A stretch of DNA of 64,000 nucleotides from Anaerotruncus rubiinfantis (lineage in GTDB: Bacteria; Bacillota; Clostridia; Oscillospirales; Ruminococcaceae): contig NZ_FKLA01000009.1 in the NCBI RefSeq assembly GCF_900078395.1, forward strand, positions 820,614-884,613. The letters are read 5' to 3'. Position numbers and translations under genes: made by a program. This document shows positions 1 to 8,073 of the stretch, one piece after another. The stretch's first letter is position 1. Each line of letters begins with the position of its first letter. The notes below the pieces were generated by a model. The model saw only the letters and a program-made list of their open reading frames with translations, made no database searches and was not told the origin of the DNA.

Positions 1-1
1 G

Positions 2-313
2 ACGGCGGATCTGCGGCCGGAACGGCCGCTCCTGCGCCGCTGGCTTGCGCGTATCGGCCCGGCGGATCTGCAAAAGCTGATCACGTTTCGCAGGGCGTAT
101 GGAGAAGCGCTCCTCAATGTGAGAAGGATGCTTGACGAGATCCTAGCGGATGGCGACTGCTTTTGCCTTGCCGGTCTCGCGGTCGATGGGAGCGACCTTG
201 CGGCGCGCGGTTACAGCGGCAGGGAGATTGGTAAAAGTTTGGATATGCTGCTTGATTGGGTGATCGACGGCAAACTGCCAAACGAAAAAGAGGCGCTGCT
301 CAAATCTCTTTGA
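2..313 (+). CDS. cca: CCA tRNA nucleotidyltransferase, C-terminal fragment
   Basis: Only the last 103 residues are in the window; the reading frame is open from base 2 to the TGA at 311-313. The visible tail has the layout of the C-terminal domain of bacterial CCA-adding enzymes: a helical stretch, then a segment reading LAVDGSDLAARGYSGREIG, then a helix and DGKLPNEKEALL at the very end. In that family the G-x-DL...G..G..IG motif closes the tRNA-binding body/tail. The enzyme adds or repairs the 3' CCA of tRNAs in the cytoplasm. The catalytic nucleotidyltransferase head lies upstream of the window, so activity cannot be judged. A hairpin overlaps its stop codon. Confidence 0.8.
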   Translation, partial: TADLRPERPLLRRWLARIGPADLQKLITFRRAYGEALLNVRRMLDEILADGDCFCLAGLAVDGSDLAARGYSGREIGKSLDMLLDWVIDGKLPNEKEALLKSL

Positions 314-322
314 GCAGCGCCT
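285..322 (-). terminator. Intrinsic terminator of the pdp operon, embedded in the cca 3' end
   Basis: Perfect 14-bp inverted repeat, arms 291-304 and 309-322 with a TCTC loop. Read on the minus strand it is followed by CTCTTTTTCG, a U-tract. It lies 63 bases past the stop of the leftward nucleoside phosphorylase gene and spans the last codons and stop of rightward cca. Confidence 0.75.
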
Positions 323-384
323 CCGTCCCTGAATCCCCCGCGATTTTTTGAAAAAATCGCGTAAAACTTTTGGAATTTTCGCCG

Positions 385-1707
385 TTACAGCAATTCCACG
401 CCGTCTCTGGTGACACGCGCATAGATAAGGCGATGCGGCGCGGGCGGCGCGTCCGCGATCTCGACTGCGCCGAGCAGCAGCCGTTCGGCCCGCGGCAGCG
501 CTTCGGGCCTGGCTGTGTGCAGCACCGCCAGCGTTTCGCCGGGCGCGACCGCGTCGCCGGTCTTTTTATATAGAATAAGGCCCGCACGCGGGTCGATCGG
601 ATCGTCCTTGTTTTCGCGGCCCGCGCCGAGCACAACCGAAACCTCGCCAATCTGTTCGGTCTGCATCCGGGTGATGCGGCCGCCGCGCGGCGCCTGTACG
701 GCGTGCACAGCCGGTGATTTTGCAAACTTTTCCGTGGACTCCAGCACCGAAATGTCGCCGCCCTGCGCCGCCGCCATCGCGCAAAGTTTCTGGAAGGCTT
801 CGCCGCCTGCGAGCGCCGCTTCCGCCGCCGCGCGGCAGGCGGCGATTTCTCCTTTCCCGGCGAGGAACAGCATATTGGAAGCAAGCTGCAGACAGACCTC
901 AGTGAGATCCGCCGGCCCGCGTCCACGCAGGGTTTTAACCGCCTCGATCACTTCGAGGGAGTTTCCAATGGCGTGACCGAGCGGAATATCCATATCGGTG
1001 ATGAGCGCCGCGGTGCGCCGGCCGTTGCGCTCCCCGATCGAGACCATTGCCTTTGCAAGCGCGATCGAATCATCCAGCGTTTTCATAAATGCGCCGGACC
1101 CGGTTTTGACGTCGAGCAGGATCGCGTCCGAACCTGCCGCCAGTTTTTTGCTCATGATCGACGAGGCGATCAGCGAAAGATTGTCCACGGTTGCGGTCAC
1201 ATCGCGCAGGGCATAGAGCTTTTTGTCCGCGGGCGCGATGTTGCCGGTTTGTCCGATGACCGCGAGGCCGGTTTCCCGGACGATCTCAAAGAACCGTTCA
1301 CGGCTGACCGAGGTGCAAAGCCCGGGGATCGATTCGAGCTTATCGATTGTGCCGCCGGTGTGCCCCAGTCCCCGGCCGCTCATCTTCGCGACCGGCACGC
1401 CGCAGGCCGCGACAATCGGTCCTACGATGAGGGTGGTCTTGTCGCCCACGCCGCCGGTGCTGTGTTTATCCACCTTCACGCCAGGAATGGCGGAAAGATC
1501 AACCATATCGCCTGAATGCGCCATCCGGTCGGTGAGCAGGGCGGTTTCATGTTCGTCCATGCCGCGAAACCAGATCGCCATCAGCAGGGCGGACGCCTGA
1601 TAGTCCGGAATGGAGCCGTTTGTGTAACCTTCGACGAACCAGCCGATCTCTTCATCGGAAAGCGGCTGTCCGCCGCGTTTTTTCAGGATGATATCATACA
1701 TGCGCAT
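385..1707 (-). CDS. pdp: Pyrimidine-nucleoside phosphorylase
   Basis: 440 residues, the usual length for Pdp/DeoA. The enzyme phosphorolyses uridine, deoxyuridine or thymidine to base plus (deoxy)ribose-1-phosphate in the cytoplasm. The family signature KHSTGGVGDKTTL is present near residue 82, followed by the conserved MSGRGLGHTGGTIDKLES segment that binds substrate and phosphate. The N-terminal start MRMYDIILKKRGG is typical, and GGGAGGGG sits 8 bases before the first ATG. It is the second gene of a leftward operon 18 bases after the DeoB-Cdd fusion, whose phosphopentomutase would take the pentose-1-phosphate onward. Pdp and thymidine phosphorylase (deoA) are close homologues; in Firmicutes the broad-specificity Pdp is usual, so the symbol is an inference. 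Confidence 0.9.
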   Translation of the reverse strand: MRMYDIILKKRGGQPLSDEEIGWFVEGYTNGSIPDYQASALLMAIWFRGMDEHETALLTDRMAHSGDMVDLSAIPGVKVDKHSTGGVGDKTTLIVGPIVAACGVPVAKMSGRGLGHTGGTIDKLESIPGLCTSVSRERFFEIVRETGLAVIGQTGNIAPADKKLYALRDVTATVDNLSLIASSIMSKKLAAGSDAILLDVKTGSGAFMKTLDDSIALAKAMVSIGERNGRRTAALITDMDIPLGHAIGNSLEVIEAVKTLRGRGPADLTEVCLQLASNMLFLAGKGEIAACRAAAEAALAGGEAFQKLCAMAAAQGGDISVLESTEKFAKSPAVHAVQAPRGGRITRMQTEQIGEVSVVLGAGRENKDDPIDPRAGLILYKKTGDAVAPGETLAVLHTARPEALPRAERLLLGAVEIADAPPAPHRLIYARVTRDGVELL

Positions 1708-1725
1708 TTCGCAGACCCCTCCCGG

Positions 1726-3318
1726 TCAAAATTTTCCGCCAGGCCCGAAGGCATGCGGCAGCAGTTCCTCCAACGTGTAAACGCGGTAATCCTCCGGGCT
1801 TTTTGCCACGATTACCGGGAAATCCGGCGGACAGAATTCGGCCAGCGCCTGCCGGCAGACCCCGCAGGGATAACAATATTCGGATTGTGCGCAGTCTGTT
1901 TTTCCGCCGGCGATAGCGATCGCGGAGAAGGAGCGTTCCCCTTCGCTGACCGCTTTGAAAAGAGCGGTGCGCTCGGCACAGCAGGTGACAGAATAGCTCG
2001 CGTTTTCCACATTGCAGCCGTGGAAGACCCGTCCATTTTTAGAAAGCAGCGCGGCGCCCACGGCAAAAGCGGAATGTGGGGAGTAGGATTTTTCCCGCGC
2101 GGCGAAGGCCTCCCTGACGAGGGTTTCCCATCCGGAGCGGAGATCCTGGGTGCCAGGCCGCAGGATGAGCCTGGCAAGCGGGGTTCCATCACAGTTTCCC
2201 GCCACGCCGAGCAGCGCGGCGGCGGTTTCACCCGCGTCCGCGAAGGTTGGCCGGGTGCCGAGGTTCACCGGCTCAATCCCACCGCCCCAGATGAGCAGCG
2301 GGACATATTCCCGGGAGTGGTCGGTCGAGGCGGTTCCGGGGTCACAGCCATGGTCGGCGGTAATCATAATGGCGTCGTCCGGGCCCATCAGGGCCATCAG
2401 TTCGCCAAGCTGCCCGTCGAAGCGGGAAAGCGCTTCTGCATAGCCGTCCGCGTTGTTGCGGTGGCCGTAGACCATATCGAAGTCGACCAGGTTTACGAAA
2501 CAGAGCCCGGAAAAATCCTCCTTTGCGTGGGCGATGGTCTGTGCCATGCCGTCGTCGTTGCCTTGGGTTCGGCTGGTCCTGCTGATGCCCCGCCCGGCAA
2601 AAATATCAAAAATTTTTCCCACGCCGATGGTTTCAAGCCCTGAAGCCTGGATCGCGTCAAGTACGGTTGGGCGCGGGGGCGCGAGCGAAAAGTCGTGACG
2701 GTTGGAGGTGCGCTTATAGTTCGGGTATTTGCCTGTGAACGGCCGCGCGATGACCCGCCCGACGGCATTTTCACCGGTGAGCAGGGCGCGGGCGATTTTG
2801 CAGTATTCATAAAGCTCCGAGACTGGGATGACCGACTCATGGGCCGCGATCTGGAAAACGCTGTCCGCGCTGGTGTAGACGATGAGCGCGCCGGTCTGTT
2901 CATGCTCCTGCCCGTAATCAAGGATCACCTGGGTGCCGGAGGCAGGCCTGTTGCAAAGCACACGGCGGCCTGTCCGCCGTTCAAACTCCTGGATGAGCTC
3001 CGTGGGAAAACCGTCCGGATAGGTGGGCATCCGCTTTTGGGAGATGATGCCCGCGATTTCCCAGTGGCCGCAGGTGGTGTCTTTGCCGGCTGAAGCCTCC
3101 CGCATCCGTCCGTAGGCGCCGCGCGGCCGGCTGGCCGGCTCCCCGCAGCAAATCCCGTCAATATTGAAAAGCCCCAGTTTTTGCAGGTTGGGCACCCGCA
3201 GCTTCCCGGTCTCAAAGCAGGAACGCAGGGTGTTGCTGCCGGCGTCGCCATATTCAGCGGCGTCGGGCGCTTCTCCGATGCCAAAACTGTCCAGTACGAT
3301 CAAAAAGACGCGTTTCAT
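1726..3318 (-). CDS. Phosphopentomutase-cytidine deaminase fusion protein
   Basis: One uninterrupted 530-residue frame carries two enzymes of nucleoside salvage. Residues 1 to about 390 are a phosphopentomutase (DeoB): VLDSFGIGEAPDA at the N-terminus, then ITADHGCDPGT...DHSREYVPLLIWG with alkaline-phosphatase-superfamily metal ligands. Residues about 392-530 are a cytidine deaminase (Cdd): YSPHSAFAVGAAL, then the zinc site CAER near residue 447 and PCGVCRQ. DeoB interconverts ribose-1- and ribose-5-phosphate; Cdd makes uridine from cytidine. I chose ATG 3318 (MKRVFLIVLD) because GGAAAGGAAG precedes it; the frame extends 19 codons further upstream without a good site. The pdp gene follows directly, so three consecutive steps of pyrimidine salvage are co-transcribed. 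There is no stop or frameshift at the junction. Confidence 0.9.
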   Translation of the reverse strand: MKRVFLIVLDSFGIGEAPDAAEYGDAGSNTLRSCFETGKLRVPNLQKLGLFNIDGICCGEPASRPRGAYGRMREASAGKDTTCGHWEIAGIISQKRMPTYPDGFPTELIQEFERRTGRRVLCNRPASGTQVILDYGQEHEQTGALIVYTSADSVFQIAAHESVIPVSELYEYCKIARALLTGENAVGRVIARPFTGKYPNYKRTSNRHDFSLAPPRPTVLDAIQASGLETIGVGKIFDIFAGRGISRTSRTQGNDDGMAQTIAHAKEDFSGLCFVNLVDFDMVYGHRNNADGYAEALSRFDGQLGELMALMGPDDAIMITADHGCDPGTASTDHSREYVPLLIWGGGIEPVNLGTRPTFADAGETAAALLGVAGNCDGTPLARLILRPGTQDLRSGWETLVREAFAAREKSYSPHSAFAVGAALLSKNGRVFHGCNVENASYSVTCCAERTALFKAVSEGERSFSAIAIAGGKTDCAQSEYCYPCGVCRQALAEFCPPDFPVIVAKSPEDYRVYTLEELLPHAFGPGGKF

Positions 3319-3382
3319 AGCTAGCTTCCTTTCCGGCCCGCACCCGGGCCTGGAGATATCATAAAAGTTCGGCAAATGCCAA

Positions 3383-3412
3383 GCGGCTTTGTGCCGTCAG
3401 ACGCAAAGCCGC
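3383..3412 (-). terminator. Hairpin downstream of mscL
   Basis: GCGGCTTTG (3383-3391) pairs with CAAAGCCGC (3404-3412). It lies 13 bases past the mscL stop and upstream of deoB-cdd. No strong U-tract follows, so it may be a weak terminator or a 3' stabiliser. Confidence 0.45.
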
Positions 3413-3424
3413 AGGGTGACAGAT

Positions 3425-3847
3425 TTACTTGTCCTTTTTAAGAAGGTCGCGGATTTCGGTGAGCAGGGCGATATCCGCCGGCGGCGCGGCTGGTTCCGCG
3501 GGCTTTTCCGTCTCTTTTTTGCGGTGCAGGGAATTGATTGCCTTGACCATCACGAATACAACAAATGCGATGATCAGGAAGTTGATGATCTGGTTGAGGA
3601 AGCTGCCGTAAAGGATTGCGACCTCGGGGGTTTCACCCACAGCGGGGGAAAGCACGATCTTGAAGTCGGAGAAGTTGATCCCGCCGATGAGCCACCCGAC
3701 AAACGGCATGATGACTTCCTTGACAAGCGAATTGACGATTGCGGTGAAGGCGGTGCCGATGATGACGCCGACCGCCATGTCCATGACGTTCCCACGCGAA
3801 ATGAATTGTTTGAATTCTCCCCAAAATCCTTTGGCTTTGTTCTCCAT
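3425..3847 (-). CDS. mscL: Large-conductance mechanosensitive channel
   Basis: 140 residues, normal for MscL. The channel opens under membrane tension to release solutes during hypo-osmotic shock. It begins with the amphipathic N-terminal helix (KGFWGEFKQFISRGNVMDMA), then TM1 with GVIIGTAFTAIVNSLV, a periplasmic loop containing the conserved F.....LS segment, TM2 (IINFLIIAFVVFVMVKAIN), and a C-terminal bundle helix ending in LLTEIRDLLKKD. A short Pro/Ala linker separates TM2 from the last helix. It is a single leftward gene with its own probable extended -10 promoter at 3982-3987. The ATG at 3847 follows AAGGATC at proper distance. Confidence 0.95.
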   Translation of the reverse strand: MENKAKGFWGEFKQFISRGNVMDMAVGVIIGTAFTAIVNSLVKEVIMPFVGWLIGGINFSDFKIVLSPAVGETPEVAILYGSFLNQIINFLIIAFVVFVMVKAINSLHRKKETEKPAEPAAPPADIALLTEIRDLLKKDK

Positions 3848-3981
3848 TTTCTAGATCCTTCCTTTGCGATGATGTAGCGGGCGGCCGCGAAACACCGGGG
3901 GCCACCGGCGCCGATGGAGTAAGTCCCGCGCCACCCCGGCAGAGGGCCCGCTCTGCGCGGGAAGGCGGCCGCTTTTGATTT

Positions 3982-3987
3982 ATTATA
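3982..3987 (-). promoter_or_regulatory. Extended -10 promoter of mscL
   Basis: On the minus strand the sequence reads TGTTATAAT, a TGn-TATAAT extended -10 box about 135 bases before the mscL ATG. No good -35 hexamer is visible. Confidence 0.5.
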
Positions 3988-4152
3988 ACATAAATCCGAC
4001 AAAAATCCATTGCAAGAATTCACAAATCATGGGATAATAAACGCAAAGCAAGCGGCAGCTGCCGCCTGCGCCCGCCACAGACAGGCTTGGCGCGGCTTGT
4101 AGTCTATGCCAGGCAGATCCGCCGGTGTTGCCGGTTTCCTGCCCAATGGCCC

Positions 4153-4188
4153 ATTATCCAACTGCGCGCTTCGCGCTTGTGGTATCAT
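4153..4188. repeat. Degenerate upstream copy of the fbp promoter palindrome
   Basis: ATTATCCAAC (4153-4162) and GTGGTATCAT (4179-4188) flank a GC-rich loop. The element is closely related to the perfect palindrome at 4263-4291 but carries arm mismatches and a 7-base duplication (CGCGCTT) in the loop. It also contains a TGG-TATCAT extended -10-like box. The stretch 3848-4359 has no convincing gene. Confidence 0.55.
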
Positions 4189-4262
4189 AGCCGCAAAGCG
4201 ACTACAATACCAGTTTATGCGCAGGACGATCCGCGCCAAGAGCGCTGCCGTCCCAATGCGCA

Positions 4263-4291
4263 ATTATACCACTGCGCGCTTGTGGTATAAT
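4263..4291 (+). promoter_or_regulatory. Perfect palindrome containing the probable fbp promoter
   Basis: ATTATACCAC (4263-4272) is the exact reverse complement of GTGGTATAAT (4282-4291), with the loop TGCGCGCTT between. The right arm is an extended -10 promoter (TGG-TATAAT) about 70 bases before the fbp ATG; by symmetry the left arm is the same box facing left. A palindrome that is itself the promoter suggests binding of a dimeric regulator there. Confidence 0.6.
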
Positions 4292-4359
4292 GACAAAGAA
4301 GGGAAAGCAGCCCCAATGTGGGCGGTATGTGTGAGCGATATAAAAGGAGTGTGGACAAC

Positions 4360-6345
4360 ATGAAACAGCCAATGCGCGCCGAGATCACCGAACACCGGTA
4401 TCTGCAGATGCTGGCGCGCCAATATCCAACGGTACAGGCGGCAAGCACGGAAATTATCAACCTGCAGGCGATCCTTAACCTGCCGAAGGGCACCGAGCAT
4501 TTCATGTCGGACCTGCACGGGGAATACGAGGCATTCCTGCATATCCTCAATAATGCCTCCGGCGCGGTGCGCGAAAAGGTGGATATCCTTTTTGAAAACA
4601 GCGTCCCCAAAGACGCGCGCGATCAGCTTGCGACCCTTATTTATTATCCCGAGGAAAAGCTGGAGGAGGTGCGGGGAACGGTCAGCGACCTGACCGAATG
4701 GTATAAAATTACCCTGAACCGGCTTTTGGAAATCTGCCGGCTGGTTTCCTCCAAATACACCCGTTCCAAAGTGCGTAAGGCGCTGCCGAAGGACTATGCC
4801 TATATCATCGACGAGCTCCTCAATACCAATTATGAAATCCATAACAAAAAGGATTATTACGAGAACATCATTTCGACCATGATCGATATCGATAAAGCCG
4901 AGGATTTTATCATTGCGGTCTGCAGCGTTATCAAGACCCTTGTAGTCGACCATCTGCACATTGTGGGCGATATCTTTGACCGCGGCCCGCGCGCCGATAT
5001 TGTGATGGATTCACTGATGACCCACCACTCGGTGGATATCCAGTGGGGCAACCATGATGTCTTATGGATGGGCGCCGCCACCGGCAGCCGCACCTGTATT
5101 GCGACCGTACTGGTCAATTCGATCACCTATAACAACCTCGCGGTCATCGAAACCGGCTATGGCATCAGCCTGCGGCCGCTCGCGCTCTTTGCAAACGAGG
5201 TCTACATGGATGTGGATACCGCCTGCTTTGCTACCCGCGTAACCGATTCCACCACCTACAACGCCAAGGACATTGAGCTCGGTGCGCGTATGCACAAAGC
5301 AATTTCAGTGATTCTCTTCAAGCTCGAGGGCCAAACAATCCTGCGCAATCCGGAATTCGGCATGGACGACCGGCTGCTGCTCGACAAGATCGATTATGAG
5401 AAAAAGACGGTGAAAATCGGCGGAAAGGATTACCCGCTCAGCGACACCGATTTCCCGACGGTCGACCCGGCGGACCCCTACAAGCTTTCGGATGAGGAAA
5501 CCGAACTCATGGCGCAGCTGAAGGACGCGTTCCTTCGCAGCGAGAAGCTCCAGCGGCATGTTAAATTCCTCTATTCAAAGGGCGGCCTTTACAAAACCTA
5601 TAACGGCAACCTCCTGTTCCATGGCTGCATCCCGATGAATCCGGACGGCACGGATATGAAGTTCAATATCGGCTGCAAGGGCCTTGGGGGCAAGGCGTTC
5701 CTCGACCACGCCGAAACGGTTGCCCGGCAGGGCTACTATGCCAAGCCGGATACCCTGGAAAAACAGTTCGGGAAGGATTTTCTGTGGTTTCTCTGGTGCG
5801 GCAGGCACTCGCCGCTCTTTGGCCGCGACCACATCACCACGTTTGAACGCAGACTGGTTCCGGATAAATCGGTTTGGGCGGAGGAGAAAAACCCGTATTA
5901 CACCTATTACGAGGACCCCGAGGTCTGTATCCGGCTGCTGCGGGAATTCGGGCTGGAAGGCCCGCATTGCCACATCATCAACGGCCACGTCCCGGTCAAA
6001 TCGAAGGACGGCGAGAACCCGGTCAAGGCCGGCGGCCGCCTCATCGTGATCGACGGGGGGTTCTGCCGCGCATACCAGCCTACGACCGGCATCGCGGGAT
6101 ATACGCTGATTTACAATTCCTGGGGTATCCGCATCGCTTCCCACGAGCCGTTCGGCGGCCGCAAGCAGGCGATCAAACAAAACACCGACATCATCTCGAC
6201 ATCGGTCGTGTTTGAGCGGATGGAATCCCGCATCAAGATCGCGGAGACCGATACCGGCGTGAAGCTGCAGCAGAATGTCGATGACCTCAGGCGTTTGCTG
6301 CGCGCTTTTAAAATGGGTGAAATCACCGAGGAACATGAAAAATAA
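4360..6345 (+). CDS. fbp: Fructose-1,6-bisphosphatase, class 3
   Basis: 661 residues, as expected for the Firmicutes class III FBPase, which is unrelated to classes I and II. It hydrolyses fructose-1,6-bisphosphate to fructose-6-phosphate, the committed step of gluconeogenesis. The calcineurin-like metallophosphatase motifs are visible: FMSDLHGEYEAFLH, then GDIFDRGPRADIVMD and QWGNHDVLWMG, then a distal NGHVPVK with the metal-binding histidine. The start ATG at 4360 (MKQPMRAEITEHRYLQ) follows AAAAGGAGTG by 8 bases; a longer frame begins at 4318 but has no ribosome site. It is transcribed alone from the palindromic promoter at 4263-4291 and ends in a strong bidirectional terminator. Confidence 0.95.
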   Translation: MKQPMRAEITEHRYLQMLARQYPTVQAASTEIINLQAILNLPKGTEHFMSDLHGEYEAFLHILNNASGAVREKVDILFENSVPKDARDQLATLIYYPEEKLEEVRGTVSDLTEWYKITLNRLLEICRLVSSKYTRSKVRKALPKDYAYIIDELLNTNYEIHNKKDYYENIISTMIDIDKAEDFIIAVCSVIKTLVVDHLHIVGDIFDRGPRADIVMDSLMTHHSVDIQWGNHDVLWMGAATGSRTCIATVLVNSITYNNLAVIETGYGISLRPLALFANEVYMDVDTACFATRVTDSTTYNAKDIELGARMHKAISVILFKLEGQTILRNPEFGMDDRLLLDKIDYEKKTVKIGGKDYPLSDTDFPTVDPADPYKLSDEETELMAQLKDAFLRSEKLQRHVKFLYSKGGLYKTYNGNLLFHGCIPMNPDGTDMKFNIGCKGLGGKAFLDHAETVARQGYYAKPDTLEKQFGKDFLWFLWCGRHSPLFGRDHITTFERRLVPDKSVWAEEKNPYYTYYEDPEVCIRLLREFGLEGPHCHIINGHVPVKSKDGENPVKAGGRLIVIDGGFCRAYQPTTGIAGYTLIYNSWGIRIASHEPFGGRKQAIKQNTDIISTSVVFERMESRIKIAETDTGVKLQQNVDDLRRLLRAFKMGEITEEHEK

Positions 6346-6353
6346 CCGAAAAT

Positions 6354-6388
6354 ACAAAAAAAGGGGCCGCCCGGGCGGCCCCTTTTTT
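6354..6388. terminator. Bidirectional terminator between fbp and the flavin reductase
   Basis: AAAAAAAGGGGCCGCC pairs with GGCGGCCCCTTTTTT. A-run and T-run flank a perfect GC-rich stem, so it can end both rightward fbp and the leftward reductase transcript. Confidence 0.85.
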
Positions 6389-6395
6389 GAACACA

Positions 6396-6947
6396 TCAGA
6401 ACTGTCCGGCGAGCGCTTCCACCTCGTCCATCCAGACGGTGCCCTTGACATCACCGGGATTGGTCACGCCGCAGGCCGAAACCACGCCGCAGTCCTCCCA
6501 CCCGGCATAGTCGCAGATCAGCTCGTAGGTGCGGATGGCGCCTTCAAAATCGTCCTCGTCCTCCGACGCGCCGCAAAGGAGCAGGACGCACTGCTTGCCG
6601 CCGAACGCGGGCAGCTTGTCATCTTTGGTGAGCGGGTAAAAGCGGTCGATGACTGCTTTTAGCTGAGCGGAAAGACCATAAAAATAAAGCGGCGACGCAA
6701 AGACGATGATGTCCGCAAGGTTGAGCTGCGGATAAAGCTTCTGCATATCGTCCTGCTGGATGCAGGGCTTGCCGCCGGTCCAGCATTTTTCACAGGCGCG
6801 GCAGCAGCCGACCCTGAGCTGCGCGGTCTTGACAAGTGTGGCCGCATGGCCATTTTTCTGTGCGGCTTTGGCGAATGCCTCCGCCATGATGAGGCTGTTG
6901 GCGCCCGGACGCGGGCTGCCGGCGAGGATGAGAATATTTTTGCCCAT
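6396..6947 (-). CDS. NADPH-dependent FMN reductase / flavodoxin-fold oxidoreductase
   Basis: 183 residues. The N-terminus MGKNILILAGSPRPGANS is the FMN phosphate-binding loop of the NADPH-dependent FMN reductase family, and DIIVFASPLYFYGLSAQLKAV is the second FMN contact. Between them is a cysteine cluster (GCCRACEKCWTGGKPC) typical of iron-sulfur flavoprotein-like members of this family, though here it is short and may bind no cluster. It probably reduces flavin, quinone or a small electrophile in the cytoplasm; the substrate is unknown. ATG 6947 follows AAAGGAGGCG. It lies 19 bases after degV in the same leftward unit. Confidence 0.85.
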   Translation of the reverse strand: MGKNILILAGSPRPGANSLIMAEAFAKAAQKNGHAATLVKTAQLRVGCCRACEKCWTGGKPCIQQDDMQKLYPQLNLADIIVFASPLYFYGLSAQLKAVIDRFYPLTKDDKLPAFGGKQCVLLLCGASEDEDDFEGAIRTYELICDYAGWEDCGVVSACGVTNPGDVKGTVWMDEVEALAGQF

Positions 6948-6966
6948 GGAGAAAACGCCTCCTTTG

Positions 6967-7803
6967 TCAGAATGCGATGACCACGCCGCCGTCGTCGGCA
7001 TACATGCTGGCCAGTCCCCGGGTGGGCATCACACAGATATCCTTAAAATTATAGAGCTTCTGCGCTTCGGCTTTGATGAAGCTGGCCTGCCGTTCGTTGT
7101 TGCAGTGGGTAATCACCAGCGTGCGGTCGGAGAAATCCTTGTGGCATTCCCCGATGAGTTCGACCAGACGGGTGAAGGCGCGCACCGAGCCGCGCGCTTT
7201 TTCAAAGAGCTTGATCTCGCCGCCCGGAGCGGTCATAATTGGGCGCAGGCTCATGGCGGACGCCACATAGCCGACAATTTTGTTCATGCGGCCGTTTTTG
7301 ATGAGGTTATCAAGGCTTTCGAGGATGAAGAAGGTACGCATCCCATTGCGGAATTCGGTGACCTTTTCAACAACAGCATCGTAATCCATATGCGCCTCGA
7401 TACATTCTTTAATCTTGATGCAGATCGCGATTTCTCCGGCGGTTGCCGACCAGGAGTCGAAAATATGGACCCGGTGTCCGCCCTCCTGTTCCACCATTTC
7501 CTTTGCGAGCATGGCGCTGTTGTAGCAGCCACTCAGATGGGAAGAAATCGTGGTGCAGAAAACATTTTTCGCTTTGCGGAATTTCTCCGCGAATGCCTCG
7601 GGAGACGGGCAGGCCGATTTCGGCACATGTTTGCTTTGTTTCATCGCTTTTACGAAATTTCTCACGTCGAGATGATCATCGTCAATATAGTTCACATTTT
7701 CGAGCATCATCGAAAACGGAACCGTCTCCGCGTCGAAAAATTTGATCAGGTCGTCGTCCAGTTCACAGGCGCTGTCGGTCACGAGTTTAAAATTATCCAT
7801 CAT
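6967..7803 (-). CDS. DegV family fatty-acid-binding protein
   Basis: 278 residues, normal for DegV/FakB proteins. The N-terminal fold starts with KLVTDSACELDDDLIKFF, followed by VPFSMMLENVNYIDDDHLD and the lipid-headgroup segment KSACPSPEAF, which in this family reads (T/S)SQPSP. FakB homologues deliver fatty acids to the kinase FakA for phosphorylation and phospholipid synthesis; no fakA is nearby, so the role is inferred from family only. The start is ATG 7803 with AAGGGA upstream; the next codon is also ATG. First gene of a two-gene leftward unit with the flavin reductase. Confidence 0.88.
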   Translation of the reverse strand: MMDNFKLVTDSACELDDDLIKFFDAETVPFSMMLENVNYIDDDHLDVRNFVKAMKQSKHVPKSACPSPEAFAEKFRKAKNVFCTTISSHLSGCYNSAMLAKEMVEQEGGHRVHIFDSWSATAGEIAICIKIKECIEAHMDYDAVVEKVTEFRNGMRTFFILESLDNLIKNGRMNKIVGYVASAMSLRPIMTAPGGEIKLFEKARGSVRAFTRLVELIGECHKDFSDRTLVITHCNNERQASFIKAEAQKLYNFKDICVMPTRGLASMYADDGGVVIAF

Positions 7804-7963
7804 TTCAATTCCCTTCATATGACGGCCGGGTGCCGCGGATGATATGTTTCAATAATAGCGCATTGCATTATAAAATGTCAATGTAAATCCATCTATTTGT
7901 GCAATCTTTCAATATTTATACAAAAGGATGCCGGAATACAGGCGTAGTCCCCGCCGGGCGATA

Positions 7964-7992
7964 TTGACAAAGATATTGAAAAAAGGTAATAT
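7964..7992 (+). promoter_or_regulatory. Sigma-A promoter of the feo operon
   Basis: TTGACA at 7964-7969, a 17-base spacer, and TAATAT at 7987-7992. The predicted transcript start is about 75 bases before feoA. Confidence 0.7.
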
Positions 7993-8036
7993 GTAAGCTG
8001 TGGCTAACAACGTGTTTTCGAATAAAATGAGCGTAG

Positions 8037-8052
8037 GTTAGTGGATGCTAAC
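8037..8052. promoter_or_regulatory. Inverted repeat in the feo leader, possible metal-regulator operator
   Basis: GTTAG (8037-8041) and CTAAC (8048-8052) flank six bases. The half-site TAGGTTAG resembles those of DtxR/IdeR-type iron repressors, although the spacing is wider than in the classical box. It lies between the feo promoter and the feoA ribosome site. Confidence 0.35.
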
Positions 8053-8073
8053 ATACATAAGGAGAGGACCAAA

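Noticed and set aside
1516-2643. A 375-codon rightward frame
   Set aside because: Antisense to the pdp and deoB-cdd genes, whose motifs are clear.
4027-4263. Short overlapping frames in the mscL-fbp gap
   Set aside because: They have no ribosome sites and include the palindromic elements; no homology recognised.
8037-8052. A definite DtxR/IdeR box
   Set aside because: The half-sites look right but the spacing is six instead of about one, so it is listed only as a possible operator.
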